From: Rhipicephalus microplus
Lineage: Eukaryota > Arthropoda > Arachnida > Ixodida > Ixodidae
Direction of reading: 5' to 3'
DNA length: 64,000 nucleotides
Assembly: GCF_043290135.1 (NCBI RefSeq)
Contig: NC_134710.1
Location: 10,741,321 to 10,805,320, forward strand
The notes beneath the pieces were generated by a model, which worked only from the letters and a program-made list of their open reading frames with translations, was not told where the DNA came from and searched no databases. Shown here piece by piece: positions 1 through 10,080 of the stretch. Position numbers and translations under genes: made by a program. The first letter of the stretch is position 1. Each line of letters begins with the position of its first letter.

Positions 1-451
1 GGAGGGGTGACGGCCGTATAGGAGATAAAAAGGGGAGAAGCCTGTTGTCGCTTGCGTTGCCGTATTGTAGGCGTATGTAATGAATGGGAGAACTAAGTCT
101 CAGTTAGAGTAATCAGGCGGCACATACATAGATAGCCTGTCACCGAGAGTACGAATAAAGCGCTCGGTAGCCCCATTGGTTTGAAGGTGGTAAGCGGTAC
201 ATGTGCGATGCACAAAAGCACACTCAGCGAGCAATTTTTCAATGACCTCGGACAAGAAGGCGCGGCCACGTTCACTGAGGAGTTCTTGAGGGCCTCCATG
301 ACGCAACACAAAATTACGCAATAAGAAAGTGGCAACCACCTGTGCTGTAGCCGTTGAAGAGCAGCGGTCTCAGCATAGCGCGTTAGGAGGTCGATAGCAA
401 CTACTATCCAACTGTGGCCAGTCAGAGTTAATGGAAGGGGCCCATAAATAT
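1..451 (-). pseudogene. Gyp-2 integrase core, distal half (Ty3/gypsy), interrupted
   Basis: Minus-strand continuation of the integrase whose N-terminal part lies at 5547-5740. Reading leftward from 451 one sees the RNase H-fold integrase core: an IDLLTRYAET block (first catalytic Asp), an LRHGGP block, then LLSERGRAF, where the family usually has Asp-Arg-Gly, so the second catalytic Asp is replaced by Glu, then QTNGATERF with the catalytic Glu. A frameshift near 350 separates the first block from the rest. A stop replaces the usual Trp after PDYSN (about position 100), and the frame then runs on through the AYNTA and GFSPF blocks off the left edge. The other half was displaced by Gyp-1. It cannot encode a working integrase. 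Confidence 0.88.
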
Positions 452-588
452 TGCTACGGGGCGCCACAAACGAACATTATAGAAAAGAGGACGATGTTTA
501 GGGCGAGCTCGTGCTGACTGGGCTCCATATTGTATGCCTGCCTGTTTACCAAAAAAAGGTATTTTTTAGACGCCTTCTCCCCGTAACA
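452..588 (+). repeat. Gyp-1 5' LTR
   Basis: Starts TGCTACGGGGCGCC and ends TAACA; 137 bp, short for a Ty3/gypsy LTR. Compared by eye with the 3' LTR it shows about four substitutions plus a small indel in an A-run. I see no clear AATAAA polyadenylation signal inside it. Confidence 0.9.
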
Positions 589-590
589 AT

Positions 591-1848
591 TTGGTGGAGA
601 GTGCGGGTCTTCCCATAGTCAACACCACGACGATTCTACGCAGCGGACGTTCCTTGGCTGCCTGTGCGATGCCTGATCAAGACGAGCACGAGGATTCTTC
701 GGAGACTACCCCAACCGTGCTTCGTCCAACTACGCAGCAACCAACAGTACCGCATCCAGCTGCTTCTAACCGCACCATCGTCCTGACTCAACCGCGTGAC
801 CCAGGCACCTTTTCGGGCAGTGACAGTACTGACGTGGAGGAATGGCTTCAGCTGTACGAAAGGGTGAGCGCTCTTTACAACTGGGATCCGACGCTCATGT
901 TGGCCAATATTATATTCTACCTTGATGGTATAGCTAAAGTGTGGTTTTCCAACCACGAGGAAGATATCACGAGTTATGACACCTGTAAGCAGAAACTCCT
1001 CGACCTCTTCGGCAAGCCCATCGGGCGTCGTCGCGCTGCGCAGAAAGAACTAGCGCGCCGAATCCAGTCCTGTACCGAGTCGTACGTTACGTACATACAA
1101 CATGTGCTCGCCCTCTGCCGGAAGGTTGATGACAAGATGCCGGAATCTGAAAAGGTTGCGCACATCCTCAAAGGAATCGCCGATGACGCCTTCAATCTCC
1201 TCGTATTTCGAAACTCATCGACCGTAGACGACGTTATCAATGAATGCCGACGCTTCGAAGATGCGAAAAGTCGCCGTATCACTCCACACTTTTCGCGTCT
1301 TCCCAACACGGCTGCAACATCTACCTGCGAGGACGCCCATTTGCCACCAGCCCCTGCTGCTTCCGACAATATCGCGCGCATCGTGTGCCACAAAATCGAG
1401 GCAGCGTCTCCCCTGTCTGACCAAGTCCACGCCCCCGACGACTCTCGCGCCATGATTTCTTTGATCAAGAGTGTCGTACGCCAGGAACTGGCCAACGCCG
1501 GACTTCAGACGCTATGCCCCGGTAACCGACCTGACTATCGACTGCCCCAGTACATCTAGTAAGTCCCGCGGACCGAACAACCGCCCACGTTACCGGAACC
1601 CGGCAGAATGGCAAACATCCGATGACAGGCTGATCTGCTTTAACTATGGACGAGTTGACCATATTTCACGTCATTGCCGCACTTCCTGGAGTGGGAAGCC
1701 ATGGTCGCATTATGCCAACACCCGACGCCCACCCGCTGGCTCTCGGATGCCGATCTACACGGCACAAGATGATGCTCCGCCATCCAGGCCCGCCCAACCA
1801 AGCCGCTCCCCGTCGCCCTCTGGACGCATGTCCCGCTCAACTAACTGA
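591..1848 (+). pseudogene. Gyp-1 gag (capsid/nucleocapsid), frameshifted
   Basis: Retrotransposon Gag polyprotein that would form the cytoplasmic particle. The first frame is open to 1559; a likely Met is at 669, after an acidic and Thr-rich leader. The capsid-like part contains FSGSDSTDVEEWLQLYERV and an HILKGI block, both shared with the gag genes at 8193-9393 and 37218-38528. A frameshift near 1540 moves the nucleocapsid into the next frame, ending at 1848. The zinc knuckle there reads CFNYGRVDHISRHC, in which the second Cys of the CCHC motif has become Tyr. An Arg/Ser/Pro-rich tail follows. Gag and pol are therefore separated by stops. Identification as gag is secure; the exact start is inferred. 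Confidence 0.85.
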
Positions 1849-1973
1849 CGTCGCTCCCCCTCACCCTCCTACCACCAGTCCTCGGAAAACTGACGGGCGC
1901 AGCTCCTAGAGGTGAGCCTGCTTCGACGACCCGACCCGAAATTCCTCTACACACAATACCCGGACACAACAAC

Positions 1974-4900
1974 TTGATTAATGTAAATGTTGACGGTACT
2001 TCTGTGGTAGCACTCATTGACACCGGCTGTCACATATCAGTCATGAACTCCAGCCTTTGTGCTCGACTCAAGAAAGTGCTCACTCCTGCTCCAATCACTG
2101 TGGTCCGAGTAGCTGATGGTGCAACACCGGCAGTCACTGGGATGTGTGCCGCCCGTGTCACTGTTGCTGGACGTCATACCACTGTTCTATTTTACGTACT
2201 GCACCACTGCCCACATGACATCATTTTGGGACTCGATTTTCTGTCGGAGCATTCCGCCCTAATTGACTGTTCTGCTGGTGTTGTTCAGCTCGTCCTACCG
2301 CATGCCGTAGACCCTCCTGATCCTGCGCCGCCAAAGCTATGCTACGCCGACTTTGTTCGCCTATCTTGTCGAGTTGTGACGTATATCGACGTCTCTTCTG
2401 ATCCACCTGTGGCTGACGGCGATTATGTCATTTCACTTTATCCTACAGTCCTTTGTTCGCTCAATGTTGCGTTCCCCCACACCATCATCACAATGAAGGA
2501 CAACGTGGCATGTCTCCCTATTGTGAAATTTGGACTTTGCTCTGAAGTGCTGCCACGAGGGATATCCCTTGCAACCCTTGCCCCGGCCGGCGACTACCAC
2601 ATATCGGCCTTAACAGAGGATACACCGTCATCTGCAAGTATTCAGTCGGGCAGTACACTACACTGCATAACTGAAATGATTGCCTCTGATCTCCCGGCGA
2701 AGCATGTGTCTGCGCTTCGTGGCCTTCTTGCGTCGTATCAAGACGTCTTTGATCGTTGTGACCGACCCGTAGGTCAAACGACCGTCGTAAAGCATCGGAT
2801 CAACACCGGTGATGCCAATCCAGTACACCGGCGACCATATCGGGTTTCCTCCACCGAGCGTCACGTGATCCAGCAAGAAGTCGACAAGATGCTTGCCCGA
2901 GACATCATTGAACCTTCTTCAAGTCCTTGGGCTTCGTCCGTTGTGCTCGTGAGAAAGAAGGATAACAGCTGGCGCTTCTGTGTCGACTACAGAAATCTTA
3001 ACAAAGTTACAAAAAAAGACGTGTATCCTCTGCCACGGATAGATGACGCTCTTGACTGCCTGAGTGGAGCAAATTATTTCTCTTCCATTGACCTTCGTTC
3101 CGGGTACTGGCAGATATCAGTTGATGATCTGGACCGTGAAAAGACGGCATTTATAACTCCCGACGGGCTCTATCAGTTTAATGTAATGCCGTTCGGGTTA
3201 TGCAATGCCCCGGCTACATTCGAACGAATAATGCACGCTCTTTTTCACGGTTTCTAGTGGTCAATCTGCTTATGCTACCTTGATGACGTCATTGATTTTT
3301 CGCCAACTTTCGAAACTCACCTCGAGCCTCTCTCAACAATTCTTTCGGTTTTGCGCAAAGCTGGGCTCCAACTAAACTTGTCGAAATGTCACTTCGGTCA
3401 CCGGCAGCTCACTGTCCTTGGACACCTTGTCGATTCTTCTGGTGTTCGTCCCGATCCTGAGAAAATCCGCGCCGTCAAGAACTTCTCTGGGCCGACCTCT
3501 GCGAACGACGTTCGGAGCTTTGTGGGCCTTTGTTCTTACTTTCGTAGATTTGTGCGGAATTTCGCAGACGTCGTACGCCCGCTCACGGAACTACTAAAAA
3601 AATGTGACTTTTGTGTGGGGACCTGAACAAGCCAGAGCATTTGTTGAACTGACGAGTAGACTTACGACGCCACCGATTCTCGGCCACTTTGATTTATGCA
3701 CTCCAACGGAAGTGCGTACCGACGCCAGCGGCCACGGAATCGGAGCCGTTTTGGCACAACGACAGCATGGCTGCGACCGCGTTATTGCATACGCTAGCCG
3801 TCTTTTATCGCCAGCAGAGCGAAATTACTCCATCACAGAACGCGAATGCCTCGCGCTCGTCTGGGCAGTGGCTAAATTTCGGCCGTATTTGTATGGACGC
3901 CCGTTCACGGTTGTCACTGATCACCACGCCTTATGCTGGTTGTCGTCCTTAAAAGATCCTAGTGGACGTCTCGGCTGGTGGGCTCTACGGCTACAGGAAT
4001 ATTCCTACACGGTTGTCTACAAATCAGGTCGCCACCATGAGGATGCCGATTGCTTGTCGCGTCATCCAGTAGACCCAGCAGACGTTTCTGAGAGCGATGA
4101 GCCTACTTGCGTTTTGGCACTTTCCGCGTTTAGCAACATCGGAGATCAGCAACGCCATAATCCTCACCTCAGAGGTATAATCCTTCAGCTTAGTGGTCCC
4201 ACAACTCCTTCGTCTCTCCGTATGTTCCTGTTCCAAGATGGCGTCTTATATCGCTACAGCATGCATCCTGACGGACCTGAGCTGCTGTTGGTCATACCAC
4301 AACATATGCGTCAGACTGTCCTTGCACAGTTGCATGACATTCCGACAGCTGGTCACCTGGGAGTTTCAAGAACTTATGACCGCGTTCGACGTCGCTTCTT
4401 TTGGCCCGGTATTTACCGATCCGTCTGCCGTAACGTCGCCTCATGCAAATCCTGTCAACACCGCAAAAAACCAGCGAGCCTTCCAGCGGGCCGCCATCAG
4501 CCCATTCAGATCCCATCCGAACCATTTTATAGGGTAGGTGTTGACTTACTAGGACCGTTCCCTTTATCGGCCAGCGGAAACAAGTGGATAGCAGTCGCCA
4601 CGGATTACACCACTCCGTATGCCATCACGCGAGCCCTTCCTACCAGTTGTGCGACCGACGTCGCTGACTTTCTTCTGGAAGACGTCATATTACACCACGG
4701 CGCTCCTCGGCAACTGCTTACCGATCGGGGTCGCTACTTTTTATCACAAGTTATCCAAGACATATTACACTCTTGCGCTACAAAGCACAACTTCACAACG
4801 GCGTATCATCATCAAACCAACGGGCTCACGGAGCAGCTAAATAGAGCCATCAAGGACATGCTCGCCATGTACGTTTCTTCCAACCATCGTGACTGGGACT

Positions 4901-5453
4901 TCGCCCTTTCATTTGTAACATTTGCCTATAATACGTCTCGGCATGACACTGCAGGTTTCTCGCCATTTTTCCTCCTGTACAGACAAGAACCTATGTTGCC
5001 TTTTACACGCTCCTTCTTGCCATTAGCCACACGTCAGAATACGCCCGCAATGTCATCTCTAGAGCTCTAGAGGGACGTGAGATTGCTCTCCGGCGTCTGA
5101 GCGATTTGCAGGAACGACAACGACAGGTCTACAACGCGCGCCATCGTGATGTCCACTTCAGTCAAGGTGACACAGTCCTTCTCTGGACGCCGTCGCGGTG
5201 AGTTGGCCTGTGCGAAAAGCTGACTTCACCGTACTCGGGTCCGTACCGTGTGGTGCGCCAAGTCACTGACGTGACATATGAAATTGAACCTCTTAACGGC
5301 ACCAGCGCGCGGTCGTGTTCTGACGTTGTTCACGTCACGAGGCTGAAGCGATATTACTCGGACCAACCAAGCACCGAGACGGTGCCTTGGCCGCCGGGGG
5401 CGATGCTACGGGGCGCCACAAACGAACATTGTAGAAAAGAGGACGATGTTTAG
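1974..5453 (+). pseudogene. Gyp-1 pol: protease, RT, RNase H, integrase (broken)
   Basis: Protease: LIDTGCHISVM near 2010, the active-site loop with Cys at the usual Ala. RT spans about 2790-3540: the [40 protein letters not shown] and YLDDV blocks are all visible, with YLDD intact. A single in-frame TAG at 3255-3257 precedes YLDD. An A-run near 3595 causes a frameshift, after which RNase H ([27 protein letters not shown]) and integrase follow in an open frame to 5070. The integrase has an intact HHCC zinc site (HDIPTAGH...CKSC) and all three core acidic residues (VATDYT, LTDRG, NGLTEQ). A frameshift near 5040 and a stop near 5201 break the C-terminal domain, which continues to 5453 and runs into the 3' LTR. 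Confidence 0.92.
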
Positions 5454-5542
5454 GGCGAGCTCATGCTGACTGGGCTCCATATTGTATGCCTGCCTGTTTA
5501 CCAAAAGAAAAGGTATTTTTTAGACGCCTTCTCCCATAAACA
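5404..5542 (+). repeat. Gyp-1 3' LTR
   Basis: 139 bp copy of the repeat at 452-588, preceded by a GGGGGCGA purine stretch and followed by ATAT, then by Gyp-2 integrase sequence. Confidence 0.9.
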
Positions 5543-5546
5543 ATAT

Positions 5547-8283
5547 CTATTCTGACCCGTTCGAAGGGTCGGGAAGGGCATCGTAAAGGCTGCAGTTCAC
5601 CGGCGGAGGCGTGTGGTGGAGATTTTCGGCGCTAAAATTCGGCACAAGAGCGGACGAAGTTGTGGAAGTAGGTATACCTACCATGCCAGTAGTAACGATG
5701 TCGAAGCCTTTCGTAGGTCTTGAAGACTCCTGCGTGGCCACATTGTGGGTCAGCGTGGGAAGAGGAACAAATCTGTGACCTCAGGGTTCGTGGAACGACG
5801 AGCAGCCACTTGCGTCCCTCTGGTGCGTAGTTTCGTCGATAGAGAAGCGTGTCACGTATCAAGAAGTGTGGAACTTGGCGCCGAAGCGTTCGCGTCTTTG
5901 TGTCGGAGAGATTATTGTCGGAGAGATTATTGAGAAGAGACGCAGTCCACGGGTCATGGCGTTGTTCGATAGCAATGGTGTCAAAGTGAAGAGATGACAA
6001 TGTGGAATCGCAAGCGGAGTCAATTGTGGCATTCCGGGACAGGGGGGAACGGGAAAGGGCATCGGCGTCAGCATGCTTCTGTCCTGACCGATAAACCATG
6101 CGTATGTCATAATCTTGAATTTTCAATGCCCAGCGAGCGAGGCGGCCAGATGGTTCTTTTAACGTCGAAAGCCAGCACAGCGCGTGGTGGTCGGTCACGA
6201 CGTCAAAAGAACGACCATATGCATATGAGCGAAACTTTCCAAGAGCCCACACAATGGCCAAGCACTCCTTTTCTGTGACTCTGTAGTTGCTCTCAGCCTT
6301 GGTAAGTGTGCGACTGGCTTATGTCACGACGTATTCTTGATGCTCTGGTTTACGCTGTGCGAGCACAGCACCCAGACCTATACCAGTGGCGTCGGTGTGG
6401 ATTTCAGTTGGAGCTTCAGCATCGAAATAGCGTAGAATGAGTGGCGTCGTGAGAAGCCGCCGCAAGGTGGTGAAAGTCTCGTCGCAGGCAGGGGACCACG
6501 ATAAGAGGTCTTTACAGTTGCTGAGGAGTTGCGTGAAAGGTGATAAGATAGACACGAACTTTCGGACAAATTGCCGGAAGTACGAACACAAGCCGAAGAA
6601 ACTTCGAAGTTGTTTGATGGTGGCAGGTTTAGGAAACGCCGTAACACCTCGCAATTTCCCGGGATCCATGAGGATGCCTTCCTTGGAAACAACGTGGCCC
6701 AAAATGTTTAGTTGACGCATGGCAAATCGACATTTTTCAAAGTTTAACTGTAAACCGGCGTTAGTCAAGCAAGTAAGGATGTCCTGAAGGCGACGTAAGT
6801 GGGTGTCGAAGTTAGGGGCGAAGACCACGATATCATCGAGGTAACACAAGCATATCTTCCATTTTAGTCCACGTCGGATGTTTTCCATCATTCTTTCGAA
6901 CGTTGCAGTTCGAAGGGCATGACGGTGAATTCATATAAACCGTCTGGCGTGACAAAAGCAGTTTAGGGGCGTTCGGCCTCCGCCATCGACACCTGCCAGT
7001 AGCCTGACCGCAAGTCTAACGAAGAAAAGAACTCGGCACCCTGTAAACTATCCAAAGCATCGTCAATGCGCGGTAGTGGATAGACGTCCTTCAGCGTGAT
7101 CTTGTTCCATCGTCGGAAATCGACACAGAAACGAATAGAACCGTCTTTCTTTTTGACGAGGACCACCGGAGACGCCCATGGGCTCGGTGAAGGTCGAATG
7201 ACGCCTCTGCGAAGCATGTCGTCTACTTGGTCAGCATTGACGCGGCGTTCTGTAGCGGACACGTGATATGGTCGTTGTCGCAGCGGTGAGTGGGACCCAG
7301 TGTCGATGTGGTGTTTTACTGCTAAGGCACGGCAGAGAGATGTTTGTGCAACGTCGAAAGAATGGCGGTAGCACTCAAGGATGGTGAGGAGTTGTGAACG
7401 CTGCGAAAATATCAAATCTTCAGCGATGAATGGTTGAAATATGTTTGCCGACGTTGAGTCAGCCGCTGAGACAGCCAGTTCACAGACGGAGCTAGAAGGC
7501 ACCTCATCTGGCACGGATATAATTCTGACAAAGTAGAGATAAAGACGGCGACTCATGATTATAAATTGGCATTGTGGTTGAGCCTTCTACAAGGTCGAGA
7601 GCAGCAAAACGCAGGGGGAGGGCTGGGAGGGCTCTTCGGGCGACGAATATTGGAGATAGTGTGAAGAAGACCGTGCCGTCAGATATAGCGCTGCATGAAA
7701 CTGATACGAACGCAAAAGAGCATGGAGGGATGTAGGTGTCATCGTGAACTACAAGTTTAGCGGCAGACAGGGTGTCGACGGATGCTCGGTCATCCAGTGA
7801 GCAAAATTCTACCTCAGCCCTAGCACAGTCGATTACGGCGTTATGACGCGACAAAAAGTCCCATCCCAAGACAATAGTATGGGAGCACGATGAAAGAACC
7901 ATGAACTCTGTCGTATACAGAACGTCCTGAATTTTCACGCGGGCTGTACATACTGCGGTCGGTTGAACAGCTTGAGCACTGGCTGTGCGAAGCGATAAGC
8001 CGGAGAAAGGCGTCGTAACCTTACGAATTAAGCGGCAAAATCCAGCATCGATAACAGAAACAGCTGCACCGGTATATACAAGAGTGACAGTAGGGAAATT
8101 TTCGACGAACACATCAATAACATTGGTAGGTGACAAATGAGGACTTGGGAAAACTGCAACTTGCGCAGTTCTTGCCTCGGGAACGGCGTCGTCTAGTTTT
8201 CCTCTTCGTTTGACGCGGGCCGTCGACGCATAGGAGAATGTGAGCGGCGGCGTGGAGAGGGCGAGCGAAGACGTCCCGGCCAA
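5547..8283 (-). pseudogene. Gyp-2 pol: protease, RT, RNase H, integrase N-terminal part
   Basis: Read right to left. Protease near 8040: the active-site loop reads LVYTGAAVSV, so the catalytic Asp of the DTG triad is Tyr. RT begins in the next frame (about 7350-6963) with SPWASPVVLVKKKDG, FCVDF and LRSGYWQVS. A stop at 6963 and a small deletion near 6905 interrupt the MPFGLCNAP region; RT resumes with an intact YLDD at about 6835. RNase H ([18 protein letters not shown]) crosses a frameshift near 6310. The integrase zinc site reads HADPQCGH...CAEF, the last Cys lost to Phe. The frame stops exactly where Gyp-1 inserted and resumes at 451. The protease frame overlaps the end of gag, usual for frameshift-expressed pol. 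Non-functional. Confidence 0.9.
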
Positions 8284-9393
8284 AGGTGGTGGTCGTCCTG
8301 GTAGCGGGCTGGCATTGGAGTGGAGGAACCGTATAGCGCGTTGGAGTCAAGCGGGAAGAAAAGCTCACGGTGGTTTTCATCGGAGATATGCGTCCGGCGG
8401 TGGCAATACCTTGCGACGTGTCCGGGGTATTGACAAGCGTAACATATCGGGCGATTGTCGAGGGTGTGCCACGGGTTGGCGGTGTTAGTGCTGGTCCGGT
8501 GAACTGGAGGTGGCGGATAGCTCGCGCGAGGCTGGAACGGAGCCGCAGGCGCCTTACGAGTTGGCATGGCTGCAGCCGTGGCGTAGGTGAGAGGAACAGC
8601 CACAATATTATGCTCGCGAGCAGCTGGTAAGGCCTCGGCGACCTCTCCTTGAATGACGCCTCGAAGAGACGACGGTAAAGTTGTGGTAGGTTCTGGTGTG
8701 AAGGGCACCAAAGAAAGCTGTCGTGTGACTTCTTCACGGAGAAATGGTTTTATTTTGGCTCTTAGTGACGCTTGGTCATGACCATCGATCACACTAGACA
8801 GTGATGCCAAATCGTGCGCTGGAGGACGTCTTGTCAGAGCTCGCTGCTTCCGCAATTCATCGTAGCTTTGGCAGAGGCTAATTACGTCGTTAACAGGGGT
8901 CGGGCTTTTCGCCAAGAGCATTTGAAAAGCGTCGTCGTCAATCCCTTTGAGGATGTGCTTACATTTTTCTGCTTCCGTCATTGCGACGTTCACGCGTCTG
9001 CACAAATCGACGACGTCTTCTATGTAACTAGTGAAGGTTTCACCCGTTTCTTGTGTGCGTGTGCCTAAAACGCTGCTCGGCACGAAGTTTTCGGACGGCA
9101 GGTCGATCGAAGACTGCTACAATCGACGCTTTAAATTGTGACAACGTTCGGACGTCTGCCTCGTGGTTTCTATAAAGGCAAAGGCTGGCTACACCCACGA
9201 GGTAGAACGACACGCGTGTCAACTTGTCCGCGTCCGTCCATATGTTTAAAGCGCTCACCCGTTCGAAAGTCAAGAGCCAATCTTCCACGTCATTGTCATC
9301 TGTTCCACTGAAAATTGGAGGCTCCCGCTGAGGAACACTGCCTGGATAAGTGGCCGGAGGAGATGGAAGCGTCTGGTGATCGGCGTTCGGCAT
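8193..9393 (-). pseudogene. Gyp-2 gag (capsid/nucleocapsid)
   Basis: Starts with a Met at 9393 downstream of the primer-binding site and ends with TAA at 8193. The capsid-like segment has FSGTDDNDVEDWLLTFERV and, further on, HILKGIDDDAFQ, closely matching Gyp-1 gag. One frameshift lies near 9065. The nucleocapsid zinc knuckle CYACQYPGHVARYC is a complete C-X2-C-X4-H-X4-C motif (near 8450). A Pro/Ser/Arg-rich basic tail follows. The last 90 bases overlap the protease frame. Apart from the single frameshift this is one of the better preserved gag genes here. Confidence 0.88.
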
Positions 9394-9456
9394 AGCAGAA
9401 GGTAGCCGTTGAGAACAGAGTTCCAGGATGGTAGCGGGAAGGTATAGGGCATGGTA

Positions 9457-9474
9457 CCCAGCACGGCTCCACCA
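9457..9474 (-). other. Gyp-2 putative primer-binding site
   Basis: On the minus strand TGGTGGAGCCGTGCTGGG, just inside the 5' LTR. It resembles the equivalent sites of Gyp-1, Gyp-3 and Gyp-5. The primer tRNA was not identified. Confidence 0.55.
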
Positions 9475-9476
9475 AT

Positions 9477-9597
9477 TATAAAGTAGATTTATTCAGCAGA
9501 AAGGTTGATGCTTGGAAGGCTTGGAAGGCGATGCACTAGCCGCAATTCATGAGCTCGAGCCGCTGCTGCACTCTCGATGCCAACGTTTAAGGTCACA
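9477..9597 (-). repeat. Gyp-2 5' LTR (inferred)
   Basis: Sequence immediately upstream of the primer-binding site on the minus strand. An AATAAA signal is visible on the minus strand at about 9486-9491. The outer boundary at TGTGACC is a guess from the TG rule; the partner LTR is outside the window, so length and ends cannot be verified. Confidence 0.45.
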
Positions 9598-9627
9598 TAT
9601 CAACCACCCGAAAAAAGTGGATGGAGG

Positions 9628-9805
9628 GAAGGCCGTCGTGAGAGCTCAGTGGTTAGAGCATCGAATGCGTTATTCGAAGGTTGTAGGTTCAATTCCTGCT
9701 TACAGTAGGTTATTCTTTCACCCACTTTTCTTTCTTCTTATTTACATTACATTTGTTCTAATAAACTCCCTTATACATTCCTTGGCATTATTGTCTGGTA
9801 GATCT

Positions 9806-9810
<5 letters not shown>
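9628..9810 (+). mobile_element. SINE A copy a1 (tRNA-headed, Ruka-like)
   Basis: A tRNA-like head has an A box around 9644-9655 (GCTCAGTGGTTA) and a B box at 9686-9696 (GGTTCAATTCC), the internal pol III promoter layout. A body follows with TTTACATTAC and CCTTGGCATTATTGTCTG blocks shared with the other SINE A copies. It ends directly in a (TA)n tract. Confidence 0.8.

Positions 9811-9888
<78 letters not shown>
9811..9888. repeat. (TA)n microsatellite
   Basis: Uninterrupted TA dinucleotides between two SINE A copies of opposite orientation. Confidence 0.98.
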
Positions 9889-9892
<4 letters not shown>

Positions 9893-10080
9893 CTAACAAA
9901 CATCAATGCCAAAGATTGTATAGGGAAAGTTATTAGAACCAATATAATATAAGGTGAGAAGAAAGAAACGTGGGTGAAAAAATAACTTGCCGTGAGCAGG
10001 AATCAAACCTACGTTCTTCGAAGGTCGTAGGTTCGATTCTTGCTCACGGTTATGACCTCTGCTACACTAACCATTTATGG
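9889..10080 (-). mobile_element. SINE A copy a2, inverted, with a hairpin at its head
   Basis: Reverse-oriented SINE A body (AATGCCAAAGATTGTAT block) leading to an inverted B box at 9999-10009. The head then folds back: 9990-10049 is a near-perfect inverted repeat centred on TTCGAA, giving a second B-box-like GGTTCGATTCT in the opposite direction. The A-box part is degraded. Confidence 0.72.

Larger units (their letters stand above)
452..5542 (+). mobile_element. Gyp-1: complete Ty3/gypsy LTR retrotransposon nested in Gyp-2
   Basis: About 5.1 kb, bounded by two short near-identical LTRs and flanked by ATAT on both sides (448-451 and 5543-5546; AATAT if the LTR is taken one base shorter). A primer-binding-like site starting TGGTGGAGAGTGCGGG lies three bases after the 5' LTR, and a short purine run precedes the 3' LTR. 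Order: gag, protease, RT, RNase H, integrase, the Ty3/gypsy order. It carries at least one nonsense codon and several frameshifts, so it is not autonomous now. Confidence 0.93.
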
